Source: Takifugu bimaculatus (taxonomy: Eukaryota; Chordata; Actinopteri; Tetraodontiformes; Tetraodontidae). From it: 64,000 nt of DNA. The notes beneath the pieces are model-generated. The model saw only the letters and a list, made by a program, of their open reading frames with translations, was not told the DNA's origin and searched no databases. Numbering within the stretch: the stretch's first letter is position 1; every line of letters begins with the position of its first letter. Made by a program: the position numbers and the translations under genes. The DNA lies in contig CP034986.1 in the NCBI GenBank assembly GCA_004026145.2, forward strand, positions 13,627,804 to 13,691,803. Reading direction: 5' to 3'. Positions 36,067-48,474 of the stretch are shown piece by piece.

Positions 36067-39000
36067 CTGGCAAAGAAAGACAGAACCAAAGGAGGGGGGC
36101 GGCGGGGGGATGGCTGTGAATTCACGGGGCCGTTAATCATTTTCATTCCATGATAGCAGCAGTCTGCAGTCATCAATGTGGTAGATGTCAGTGCGAACAG
36201 AGAATTATTGTCATAACTGTCATCATCATTAACCGATGCTTTGATCGAGTCCTTCATCACGTCGTTCCTCATGTCAGTGACTGTGGAAGACGGCCGTCAG
36301 AAGGAGCTTTGATAGCATTCCAAGCATATTCCAGTCAGAACTTGCAATGAGAGAAACTAACGAGAGTGGCCTCTTGAACCACAAGTTGCTGAAGAAAGTT
36401 GCTAGCCATTTTATGTCAACGTACATCCCGACGTCCAATAGCTTTGACACATGGAAAGCATGCCGTTGAGTCCACAGGGAAAGTGATGCCAGCTGTCAAA
36501 TTTATCTAAAAAATGTCTTTAAAATAAATCTGAGGAGTGACGGGCTGGAAGTACGGTCCAGTCCAGCCGTACACTATAGAATTGTTATATGAGAAAAGCA
36601 GAACATATCAAACTAGGCATGGAATCCCTCAGATCCCTTCACAATCACAGAGGCGGGACTGTTGTGGATCCTCAGACAGAGACAATTACCTAGACAGCAT
36701 CGCTTTTTTAAATTTGAGACACCTCTTGACAGTTCCAAAGCGACTACGTTTCCACTCAGTGGGTTTAGATGACACCTAAAAAACTAATTACTGCCAAAGT
36801 GTGACTTAAAGCTGCACGCAATCACTTGAGCTGGACTAAAATGAAAGTTTCAGATGTCGAGCTAATGCTCCCAGATCCCCAAACAGAAGTGGATGCTCTG
36901 CAGTTCCTGCTGTCCACCTGGAAGTCAAACAGCATTTATAAAGAAAATGGAGGGGCTTTAACAGAAGAAGCAGGTGGAATGTGACAAAAACTGGAGTTTG
37001 TTGTTGCACAGTTGTTACCTGTTACCTCTTGGGATGGTAACTTCCAATAAAATCAGATGGTATAACCAATGGATCTTTGATGATTTCTTGCCGTGATCTG
37101 ATGCCCCAACAAAACAGAGTTTGTGTTGATTTGAATCTCAGCCTTTATTGCCGGTCATCATTGCAAACCAATCATTTGTTACCACTTCCCTCAACCCCAG
37201 ATCAGAGCCATTAGTACCTGCTCACACTTTAACGTCAAAACCTAAAGTTTGGGTTTCAAATGTTCGGTTTTCCGCTCTGATGTGGCTCCCTGACTGTATC
37301 TTGGGAACAACAAGCCTCATTCCATTTTGTTAAGGGAGATTTTGCGCAGCAGAATGAGCAAATGCAGAATAGAAGAAGAAACAATAACAAAGCCTTCTGT
37401 GCAGGATCACAATCACACAAAAACCTATTTGCACGTATATCAGTTTTTCTTCAAGAATGCACAAACGCGCTCCATTATGCCCTCGTGAGCACCGTCACAA
37501 TGTGCTCCTGTGCTCACAGATGAAAAAAAAAGGAGCAGCCAGGCAGACACTCAATGCCAGGCCAATTGAAGGGTATTAGACTGGATGATAAACAAGTGGA
37601 TGCCGCTTTGCCGGGGAATCAATAGAAGCTCCTTGGTGAAGAGCGAGGTATTGTACTCAACAGACAATGGGGAATTTCAACCAAGGCCTACGCCCCCACC
37701 GGTGCAAGAAAATCTCTGCCATTTTCACACATGGTGGGAAAAAAATCCAGCATGTTTGCACGCTCTGCTGAAACCGGGGTGTGGTTTCAGTAGACCCCCC
37801 TCCCACACAAATGTGAGGATAAATCAATGGTGCCAATGTTTGTCTCGCGCCGGCTGGGCCTTCATCCATCATCCGCCGACCTCACACACAGATGTACAAG
37901 CAAGTGGCCAGAGACGGCGCAGGGACCACCTCTGCTCCTCAGCAAGATGTATCGCAAGCACTGTTCTTGGAGGCTGTCACCATGTGTCTTCCTGTCATTC
38001 TGTTTGTCAGGTTCTCACAGTCCTACTTCTTTATCCCGGGTTTCCTGTGTTGATCAAGTTCGGCAGCAACAACCTCGACTTAACCTGGAAGGATATGGAA
38101 AATGGAGGACTTCTAGGCATAAGGGGAGAGGGGAGGTAATCAATAACAATGCTGATTACAACACAGAGACAGCGGGGGCCTCGCAATATTTATCCCCCAT
38201 GTCGACGTCGGGACGAATTAGGAATCAATGGTCCACACAGTCCATTAATACACTTCGACTTAAAGTGACAGGCCAATGAGGAGAGGCCATCACGCAGACG
38301 GGGGAAATGTACAGCGGCTCAAGGAGCCAATTAATTTCCAGTCACTGTGGGCCGTAAACAGCAGCGTCCCAGTGGAGAACGGGAGAACTAGCCTTGGTCG
38401 TAGGCCGAGAGGTTCCTGCTGATTGGGCCGCCTCTGACACTGCCTCAGTCTCTTGGCGCCCAGAAGGATGAGGTCATTAACAATGAAACTGCATCATTTG
38501 CAACTGGCTAACACAACTGGTATGTGGCTAATTACAAAGCAACTCACAGAAGAGTTCATTTAGTCTGCCATGTTTGCTAATCACCACTCACACTGTTGGG
38601 TACTCCTAGCAACCACTGGCTGAACAAATCTAGGATTATGATCCCAGGAATCACCAAGAAGTTCACTGTCTGAGGTAATTTAAGATAACTTTGTAGTATT
38701 CTATCAGGAATGTGCACTTTTATCTTCTACAAAAAGGAAAAGTGCTTCCTAATGCGATCGATTTCTCCTCATATGTTCACTTAACCTCGTGGCTGATTTG
38801 CATGGTTTTCTTCCGAGCCCCAAGACCCAAAACCTATAGGATCTTTGGCAGAAACAAGGCTTTGAGTTCATCTTTTCTCTTTAACTACTGACTTGGAAAT
38901 TGTTATTCTATCCTCTGGAGACCTAATGCTCACTAAAAGGCTTAAAGATTCTTAAACAAGGTCTTTTATCATTTTTGTAGCCTCCAAATGTTTGCAGAGG

Positions 39001-39263
39001 CGAAAAGTTGCGAAGCACAGAACAACCGGGTTCGCAAAACCCTCTGTGACCAGAGCATTTTCTCTCTCGCTGGAAGAAAGACAATAGATGAGAGTCTTGT
39101 GCACAGAAAAAAAGAAAATGAAGATGCAGGATGGTCAGTCAGATCGCAGCACAGCAGCAGAGAGGGACTGTGACAATACCAGTGGATGGAACAGAGAGGG
39201 GTCAATGGAGGAGGGACACGAAGGTAGGATAGTCAACCCTCCTTCTGCTGCCTTTGCACCAGC

Positions 39264-39277
39264 ATGTGTGTGTCTGT

Positions 39278-39308
<31 letters not shown>

Positions 39309-39313
39309 GGGGG
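39264..39313. repeat. (TG)n followed by poly-G (22 nt)
   Basis: A TG-rich run at 39264-39291 passes directly into 22 G at 39292-39313. Confidence 0.9.
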
Positions 39314-39379
39314 TGAAGGTTACATGTAAGGACAGATCTTGCATCAACTGACTTTCGATACATCAGAGATTCTATGGCC

Positions 39380-39570
39380 ACAATAAAAGGCCGCTGCTGG
39401 CAAATTTACATGTGCAAATGTCACGCGGAATTAGATGGAAAACAATTTCGTCTTGATGATCATGAAGAAGAAGGCGTGTCTTTCCACTTTCTGTAAGTCT
39501 GAAAATGGCTCGTGCTGGCTTTCAAATGAATAGTGAGCTACAATAATAGATGATTTTGGTCTGAGAGTCA
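39380..39570. repeat. duplicated intronic element, copy A
   Basis: Shares with 40910-41075, in the same order and orientation, caataaaaggccgctgctgg, tttacatgtgcaaatgtca, gcggaattagatggaaaaca, atgatcatgaagaagaaggc, and aatagtgagctacaataata followed by gatgatttt. Copy A lacks about 19 bp found in copy B (near 40953-40972) and has about 42 extra bp (near 39484-39526). Confidence 0.9.
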
Positions 39571-40459
39571 TGAGACATTTTTTTCCTCAAATTCAACCCA
39601 AGATTCCAACTCCCTTCCACATTCCTGGGGCTGAATCCTCTGACTGCAAACTCTAAATTGTCAACAGGTACTCATTGCCAAACCTTCCTTAAATGTGTGT
39701 TTTCCTGACAACTCTCCAGCCCCGAGTCACGTGGGTAACTGATGAAAGCCGTTTGGACTGTCGGTGTAAATGCTACAGCGGCTTTATTCAAAGAACAAGA
39801 ATTCTTAGCCGGGGCCTCAGTCTCTCACTGGAAGCAGGTGTGAGGTGCCTGTTTCATATTGGAGCGATAAGAGCACCACATGCGGTGGAACCACACCCCT
39901 CCCTGCATCGCCCATCCAGGAGGGTGAAGATGCACCACAACGTGAGCAACACGGAGGGGCTGTCCACACGCCGGGCGCTGGGACCAATGCGATAAGGCGC
40001 GCACACAATGGGCCCGCTCAGGTGGTGCAGGTGGCCGTCTGTCATGTGTGGCGTGCGGCGGCCGAGATAGACTGGGAGGCATTCCCAAAGTGCGCCGAGC
40101 ACAAGGAAGAGAAAAATAGAAGCCAGTCAACGGCCAGATGTGCCAGTCTTTAATCTTGTTTATATTCACATCAGTGTGTAATAAATTCCGGTTTCATTCT
40201 GTTAAATTTGGGTCATATTTCTCCGCTAAGCACATTTACAGCGCGGAGCTGCGGAGCACAATCTGCTGCGTGTAGCTGCGGCACTGGAACCAATAAGCTC
40301 TGGCGGATGGTTCTGGATGGTTAATGAGGGATGCAGGTGAAGGTGACATAATGTGACGCGCATAATAGCAGCTCAACGGCGGTGCAGCAGTTAAGGTACA
40401 GCCCCATTTACTCCTCATTCAGCCGTCGCTCAACCAAAGGAAAAGCAAGCCTGAGTCAC

Positions 40460-40502
<43 letters not shown>
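40460..40502. repeat. (TG)n microsatellite
   Basis: About 20 TG units with one TATA interruption. Confidence 0.9.
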
Positions 40503-40504
<2 letters not shown>

Positions 40505-40909
40505 AGCCTCTCACAGCACTAGGGATTATGTGGGATAAAGAAGTTACTTTGTTCAAAGTGAAAAATCAACTTCATCTGGTATCAGGTGACAATGGGCTGT
40601 AATGGAACTCAAATCTCTCACCATTTCGGTGTTTTAAGGACAGAGTCAGTCACGAACCATTAAGTGTAATTGCAGCCGCGTTAGTTAGGAGCTAATCTGT
40701 CAGCCTTGAGCCACAGACAAAGACACGACTGTCAGATCTCCAATGACCAATATTAGGAACGAGCGCTGATCGCCTTCCTGTGTCCGCAGATTTAATTACA
40801 TCCTCGCTGACAATGGAAACTAGATGTAAAGATGATTTAAACCCTCTCGCCGAGATCTCAGCTGCCCTGTGGAACCAAAAAAAGATCCCTCCAAAATGTC
40901 ATGGGGCAG

Positions 40910-41075
40910 ACAATAAAAGGCCGCTGCTGGCACATTTACATGTGCAAATGTCAATCATTTGGCGGCTACAGCCGCGGAATTAGATGGAAAACAATTTCAT
41001 CTTCATGATCATGAAGAAGAAGGCGTGTCTTTATGAATAGTGAGCTACAATAATAGATGATTTGGGCTGAGAGTC
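40910..41075. repeat. duplicated intronic element, copy B
   Basis: Direct-orientation partner of 39380-39570, 1.53 kb away. It includes the extra segment atcatttggcggctacagcc that is missing from copy A. Near-identical blocks of 15-30 bp are separated by clean indels. Confidence 0.9.
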
Positions 41076-44000
41076 GTCTTAAGAACCATGGCAGCTAGCC
41101 CACTGTGAAGGTGTTAATGGCGGGTGTTCTTGGGCTTGTGGCAGAGCATCTTTTTCCTGTATGAATCAACTGTGCACGAGTGGATAATTACTGGTGTGAG
41201 TAGCTGTCAGGCCTGTTCTGAATCAGCCCTGAATCAGATTGGGAAAGGGAAGAATTCATTCTTCTATTAAAAAATAAGTTTGCAATGAGGCTGATTTCCT
41301 CGAGTGTCTGTGGTAACAAGGACCAACAGGAGATCCCGTGAATTCATGCAGCAGTGAGACTGGTGCCATGTCCAGTTCCAGGTCAGCTGTTTTCATTCGG
41401 TTTCTTCACACAGTCCACTTAGATACCAGCACTAGCATGGCTGTCAATCATAGCTCTTCCACGAATCAAAAGCTACCAAAGATGCCATTGTTGGAGTTCT
41501 CAGCAGGCGTAAATGATTCTTGTCAGACACAGACGGGATTATATAAAACAAACGATCATACAACCTTCGGATTTTAGTTGCAGAATCTTGACAAAATCTC
41601 CATAATTACGCTAATGCCCCTGTTGTGTCTAATGAGCCTGGATCATCGTGGCTTCCATTGGAAGAGTTGTGAGAAGACCGATTCAATCACGCAGTCCTAC
41701 CCACTGGATCTGGCAGTTAAATCCCTCCCCTTATGCATCCTTGAGCACTGCTGATCCTCACAGATAATTAAAAAGACCCAAGAGTGGGAGGGTGGGCTTA
41801 CCCCTCCGCCGCTCCCTCCACTCACCACCTTTGCGGTTTCCAACCCGTTTCCCCCGATCTGTCGCATCAGCAGGGATGCACGTGCTCCTAGATGCACTAC
41901 AGGAAATGGGAAAACAGGTCAAGGTGCATATAGGCATTGTTTATAATGTTGGGCAGCATTATGGAATGTACTCTCCGGAAATGAAACGTGATGCGTTTCC
42001 TGATGAGCCCTGACATGCAAAGATGTGTGGAACTCAGTATTAATAATGCCTTTGGGAAATGAAGTGCCGCTCGTGGATCAGGACGGAATACCCCACCCAT
42101 CATACCAAATGCACTCAGCTGTTATGGAAAATACAGTGAGGGATGACCTGAAGGTGCTGGTGTGTGTCCCAGTCATGTGCTGTAATTCTTTTACCAGACT
42201 ATTCAGCTGAATCATAAACAGCCATCAACATGTGCTTGTCAAGGCGTTTCCCCTCACTGGGATCTGATGCACAGGATCTACAGGAGGGGACCCAATTTGA
42301 TTGAAGACCTGGATGCATCCTTAAGCGATAGAGAGAGATGAAGGGAAGGGCGTGTGCCAGGAGCTCGTGGCTCGGTTTGTGGAGACTTGTCCGACTAGCT
42401 CGGGGTAGCACGTGAGTGGCACCTGGGGCAGGCAACGACTCCTGTGCAGGCATCACCTGCGGGATGCATATCCAGACATATTTCTGTGCCTCTGTGCATG
42501 TGAATGGACTCATGGGGAGGGGAGGAACCAGGCCTACTAACATTTGACTTTTCCTTTTCCTGAGTAAGCATCAATGTGGGTGGGCAGGGCTTTGGTAGAT
42601 GGCAGGTGTCTGCTGATCTGGCCATAAAAATAAGTGTGCAGTATAAATGCTCTAGACCATGTGGGATTCCCACGTAGTTAGCTCTGTGCATATTAACCAC
42701 AGTATAGTCCTTAGAGGAGCTATGGCAGGTTGGCCAGTTCAGTGGCCCCATTACCTCCATCAGCGTGTAAAAACACCGGCCAGAGTGTGGCGACAGGACA
42801 CATGGGAGCCCACACGTTCGCTGGATTTCTAGAAATGCTCCCTAAGTTCTCTGACTGTTCCAGCGGAGAAATGGCAGCATCGCAGATCTATTTTATTATC
42901 ATTATCGGGAGCCTGAGGAGAGCGAGAAACAAAAAGAAGGGGGCCAGATTTAAAGACTCATGAAGCTCATCGTGCACTCGGTTCCGATCTCATATTTAAT
43001 TCAGTGATTGATTTGTTCATTAAAATACACCCCAAACCTAATTATTCCATTAATAATAAAAATCTGAATGAAAGAAATATTCAGTTGGTGAGTAATATAG
43101 GAGATGGAGGGAGGGTGTTGCAGAAAGACACAAAATGGGGTCATTTGTAACTAATGAGAAGCTCTGCTGAAGTGTTTGCACAATAAGACACAAACACCAA
43201 GTACAACCTGAGGACACAGTGAAGATGGAAAGCAACCATGGCCACAATTGTCCTGAGCAACATGGCCACCATGGCAACCGGGTATATACTGTAGCTCCTT
43301 CAGGGAAGATTACAGAAGAAAAACAATTAATAATAGAAAAAAGGGGAAATGAGAGTAAACAGAGTGTCATGAAAAACATGAAAAGCAGGTTCTGGGAAGG
43401 ATTGTAGGAGTCACGGATCTATGGATCAAATCTAAGGAAGACAGCCAGCCAGAGTTGCTAGTTTTCTCCTGGACAGAAGAGAACCCAGCTAAGTTTAATT
43501 GGAATTAATGAAGGCAAGGACACATATTTAAATGTTCTGTACATGTCAACGCTATGGGTGGATGTACACTTGTACATCTGAAGGCAGGTCATCGAACTGA
43601 CCTGGTAAATTGTTGGAGAAATAAAAATGGTGACTCACCGTTGCTAACATTAGCAATGCATTATCAGAGCTTCAGAACGTTGCAGAGAATGTTGTGGAAA
43701 AGTTCCAACGTCAGCGGCCCCATTATGGAAATATGAAACATCATTGAGAAAGGATATCGTACAAATGGAGATGTCCTTGCTGGATCTACCTAAGGCAACA
43801 TCTATTTTGACGGGTTTTAATTTTGAATTGCAGCCACAAACTTTCATTGTGCTCTATCAGCATCCACTGAATCATCATGATGATTTTGAGAGATGTAATA
43901 AACGGCTGCTAAATTTCAACAAAGAAAAGGAATTAAAGCAGAAGAAAATGGACAAGAAGTAGAAGATCAAAGAGATAAAATGAAGAAGAAAGAACACAAT

Positions 44001-44539
44001 AAGTAACAGACATGATGCGTCCGTTCATCGCCTTTCCTGAAGTCTTCCAAATCATGAAGCTCTGCAAGACCCAGAAGCATTTTGAAATTTTGAAACATTT
44101 ATTTACAATTTGTACGAAGAAGCTAAAAAATTGGCCGAGAGATGGTTTAAATTCTCTCCATGTTTGACGATAAATTTCAACTGTAACCATCAGAATAATG
44201 GTTGCATCCGTACGGTAACCTTCTGATTTATGAAGGGACAAAACTGGGTAGAGAGCAAGTTCATGACATACAAGAGAAATGGGAAAGAGGATGGAGAGAG
44301 AAAACAATGAAGAAATATAGACAAAGGACGAAAGAAGAACGAAATAACCGATGATGGATGATCAAAGGAGCAGAGAATATGAACAAAGAGGAATTGTGGA
44401 AAAGATATAAGAGAAATGAAAACGGATGGGAAAAGATGGAAAAGATTGGAAAAATAAATTAGAGGCTACCTGCACATTAGGAGAACAAATGCCTGTATGA
44501 TGTACATGCACGTGTGCTTCATTTTTGTGCACGTCTATC

Positions 44540-44542
<3 letters not shown>

Positions 44543-44600
<58 letters not shown>
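44543..44600. repeat. (GT)n microsatellite
   Basis: About 27 GT units ending in gcgcgc on the plus strand. Confidence 0.9.
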
Positions 44601-45971
44601 CTGCACTGGCGACAGTTGATTAATGGGGGCCATTATCTCAATGCCCAAAACACTCAGTGATGAAGAGTCACTGCCTGGCGACAGGCCCCGGCCAATCAAT
44701 TTGCGGCGCAGCGGTCACCTGCCCCGGTCAGCGCCCACATGCAGTCCGGTTTGAGCTGCTGTTTTCACAGGTCCGGCAGCCTGCCCTCACAGGGTGTCGG
44801 GAAAAACAGACATTTTCATAACTGGCAGCAGGGGTACGTTTAAAAATACCTCTGAAGACGATCCTTCGTCCTTGTTGCACACAGATCAGGGAGAGATTTA
44901 GGAAAGTCTGCATATATGGTCTGTCTTGTTGCCTGTAGGAAGGAGGGCCGTCTGATGATTTCAAAGCAGGGAGGGAAATACTTCAATCAGTCTCATCACA
45001 GTCTGGCGAGAAAAGGGAAAATTCCCTTCCAGTATGCTGGCAAAAGGACTACGTCTCCTGGCACCACAACACCACCGCGTGTCCTTGTTCTTTGTCTTGC
45101 CGTCTGACAATGTAAAGATCTATTTCCTTAATCTTCCTTTTCTTGTTATCCCATTTCTCCTCTTCTCTCATCTTAACAACAACCTTTTCATAGCTAACCG
45201 AAGGCCAACGGAAGATCATTCTCCCCTTTAATGGGAAATTGCATGTCTTCCGAGAGGTGCTCTTTCTCCTGGAGGACAGGTTCCCTATCATTACCTTGAG
45301 AGCACCGAGATCGCCCAGGAGAGAGGAGCTATTTACTCGGGGATCAGGTACAAACGCACGGTGGCTCAGATGCACCCTGAGGCACAGAAACACAGGCATC
45401 GTTAAATGAGGGGCTGATACTCGTGCTCATCTCGACCCTAGCCCGTTATTTAGCATTCACCATTATTATTAAGTCTTCCAAAAAATGTTGTACTGCTATT
45501 ATGTTGGAACAGTCGAAAAGAATAACTCAAATGGGTTCATGGTTTTAAAATCTGCACTTGGCACAAGGTGTTTTATCTTGAAAATTGGCCAGATTATTCA
45601 GTTAGTGCAGATGTTCAAGTCTGCTTGGCAAAGATTAATGCGATTTTGTGTTAAAAAAAAAAAAAAAAGATTAGCTAGTCTCAGGAGAGCACCTGGGGAA
45701 GTTCACCCAGTGGACACTTGTGTTTATGGGGCTTGGGGGGGCAGAACCACCCTGGGTGACTCATTTACCATTAATACCAAACAGACTTCATTTCACTCTA
45801 ATGGTGCTACTCTGGTGTTATGGAAGGGGTGAAAATGAGATAGTTGTTACTGAAATACAAAAGTGACAAATGACCGAAAAAATAGAGGGCAATTATTCAC
45901 CTTATTTTCCACCAGTGTGCTTAGGGGGTTAAAGTCCATCACACCCATTAAGAGTCATGGCTGTTATTGGT

Positions 45972-46301
45972 GGCTTGGGCACCTAGTCAGGATGCCCCCT
46001 GAACGCCTCCCTGGTGAGGTGTTCAGGGCATGTCTCTCTGGTAGGAGACCCCCGGGAAGACCCAGAATACGTTGGGGAGACTATGTCTCTCAACTGGCCT
46101 GGGAACGCCTGGGGATCCCCTCGGAAGAGATGGAAGAAGTAGCTGGGGAGAGGGAAGTCTGGGCTTCTCTTCTTAGGCTGCTGCCCCTGCGACCCGACCC
46201 CAGATAAGTGGTAGAGGATGGATGGATGGATGGATGGATGGATGGATGGATGGATGGATGGATGGATGGATGGATGAATGGATGGATGGATGGATGGATG
46301 G
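45972..46301 (+). mobile_element. 5'-truncated LINE 3' end with target-site duplication
   Basis: About 330 bp encoding the C-terminal tail of a fish LINE reverse transcriptase polyprotein. GHLVRMPPERLPGEVFRACL, then SGRRPPGRPRIRWGDYVSQL, then AWERLGIPSEEMEEVAGERE are followed by a stop and a (GGAT)n tail. A perfect 15-bp direct repeat, atggctgttattggt, flanks it at 45957-45971 and 46302-46316. This is the mark of a target-primed, 5'-truncated insertion. I think it belongs to a common teleost family with GGATGGAT tails but will not assign the clade. It lies antisense inside the 12.2 kb erbb4 intron. Confidence 0.88.
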
Positions 46302-46305
46302 ATGG
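46217..46305. repeat. (GGAT)n tail microsatellite
   Basis: About 22 GGAT units with one GAAT variant, directly after the LINE coding tail and before the second target-site copy. Confidence 0.95.
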
Positions 46306-48288
46306 CTGTTATTGGTAGGAATGGAAAGGCTAGCTCATTCAACCACTTATTGATTGACTAATACAGTCAAATGGAAACAAAATTTCGCCTGATTTCCAAT
46401 AAATCAGTCAAGCACCTTTGCTTGTACTCAACAATGTGCACTGAAATGAACTGGAGTCACTGCTATCAATCACAATCAACCCATTTAGTGAGGTGGATCC
46501 CTCAGTGGTAGGCTGGACACTCGCGAATTATCTCCCGCCTGTCTTTTCTTCGCGCACAGAACCACAGCGAAGGGGACACTTACCGCCGGCTGCCACAGGT
46601 GAAATCGAATCCAATTACAGAAATAAGTACCTGCTTAAGTAACCTGCTCCTGAAGCTCCTGTGGATCGTCCATCAGGGAGGACTAAAGGGTTACAACACT
46701 AAACCAGCTAAAACTCCCAGCCGTTAACTTGATGTTCTTTTTAAAGTGAGCAGTTTTTACCCACATTTGTGTTTTGGGGTCTACCTCTCAATTTATGGCT
46801 GTGTTCAGCTTCCTGTGTTTTTCTGCTCTTTCTCTTCTACTTTAGTGTGTTTCCTCTGAGAATTAGTCCTGAGCGACCATACTGGCCCATTTGTTACGAT
46901 CTGGGCTTGGTGGTGTCAACAATCATTTCTTCAAGCATCATATGGAACCAGCCACAGTGATTTGAGCCTTCTTTAGGTGGCGGTACCAACTCTGAGGTTG
47001 CCCCACTACTAGGGAAACGGAAAAAAGGGGGTTCTCCTGGTTTTGTTTTCCCGCCGCCCTTGAACACAGTCGAGGTGACCCCAGGAGAGGTGAGATTCGA
47101 TGAGAACATGGGAATGGCAATTCAGAGATGAGACAAGGATCAGAAGCTGCTTACTGAATAGACAGAACATGAGATTATAATCTAAAATCATTACCTGTTC
47201 ATTACTGTTTATTGTATTCCTCTGTTCTGTACATGGTCGCAGAAAGGAGGGAATTCCATTATGTCCTGGGTCCAAAGGGCGAGGTAGTACTCCAAATGGA
47301 AAGCACTAAAAATGCAATTACTCAACGTTGTGTGTGTTGGACATTTCCAGGAAGAACTATTGGAAAACCAGGAAAAACGGACAGCAAAACGAGTGGGAAA
47401 TTAGCATTTAATGCTGTCTGGCAGCAATGTTATGATGCCGTTTTCTCCTTTGTCAATAAAACTGGTGTAGCAAAGGCTCTTTGTTGCCCTGACATCAGGC
47501 AAATCCATAAAACGGCTTATTGTGACAGCGAATGCAGAAGCCTAAATTTATGCCATCACCCTGGAGTGATACCGTAACCTTCCAGGAGTCTGAAACCACA
47601 AAACGGCCCGGTTGGGCTCACTTCATTTGCAAACCAAACACAAATCTCGTCTGGATATTCTGTTTCCCGTTCACTTTTCCAGCCTTCACTCATTCCCTGC
47701 GGCTGCGTGCGGCGACCCGCTTCTAAGCCGGAGTTCACGGCAATTTCTGCCGCTCAACAACATCAGTGGCTTATTGTGTCATTGTGGAGAGCTACGAGAG
47801 CGATCAGCGTGTCAAGCAGTGAGGATAATTAGGATCAACGGGGGCAAATTGGGAGAGACACCAGTAGACTCAAATACTCCATCTACTCGTCCCTTAAATG
47901 ACACCCCTTTAAGGTGCAGCTGTTTTTCGCCAGTCCTGCCGGGATTCTCGGGGTAAACACGGCACTCCTCGTCACTGTGATTAAGATGTTTTTTGCGTGC
48001 TTCGTTGAAATTGAGTTTCAATCGGCCATTGTTGCCATGGTTACAGCTGGTGCACATTTTTTGTAGCCAAAACAAAGACTGACCTCCCTCAGATCAGGAA
48101 ATTGCTTTGGGGATTTTCTTCAACACTGTTTGGCTAAAACGATGAAACTCCTTTGAAGTGATGCCGGCGTTGGTGAGCCTCCGTGCGTCTCCAACTGTCA
48201 CACCCACCATGTGGCATAAACCCCTGAAATTCGGAAGGCACCCCGCGCACACGGCACCGCCAGATGTCGCCCGATTGTCGTCACCCAC

Positions 48289-48474
48289 CTTGGCAATCTG
48301 GACACACCAGTTGAGCAGCAGCTGCGATCCGATGTTGTCCTTATGCTCGTACACGTAGTCGAGCAGGCAGCCATGGGGCATGAGCTGGGTTACCAGTTGG
48401 ATAGTGGGGCTCAGGCAGACTCCCAGGAGACGCACCAGGTGGGGGTGTTCCATGCTGGCCATTATCAGGGCCTC
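48289..48474 (-). CDS. erbb4: erbb4 kinase exon: helix C, gatekeeper and hinge
   Basis: A 186-nt, phase 0-0 exon with acceptor TATACGCAG and donor GTGGGT. It starts EALIMASMEHPHLVRLLGVC, giving the helix C glutamate that pairs with the catalytic lysine. It continues through LSPTIQLVTQLMPHGCLLDY, with the gatekeeper threonine and hinge QLMPHG, and ends NWCVQIAK. Length is the same as the human exon. Compared with remembered human ErbB4 there are conservative changes (MDHPH to MEHPH, LLEYVHEH to LLDYVYEH). Confidence 0.97.

Larger units (their letters stand above)
36067..48288 (-). other. erbb4: erbb4 large intron, 12.2 kb
   Basis: The largest intron in the window, between the hinge exon and the catalytic-loop exon, with a GTGGGT donor and TTTGCCAG acceptor. 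It contains a duplicated element (39380-39570 and 40910-41075), TG microsatellites, a poly-G run and a 5'-truncated LINE with a (GGAT)n tail. No coding exon of another gene was recognised. Confidence 0.9.

Noticed and set aside
45863..46207. A 114-codon open frame as a host gene
   Set aside because: Its sequence is the C-terminal tail of a LINE polyprotein, flanked by a target-site duplication and a (GGAT)n tail.
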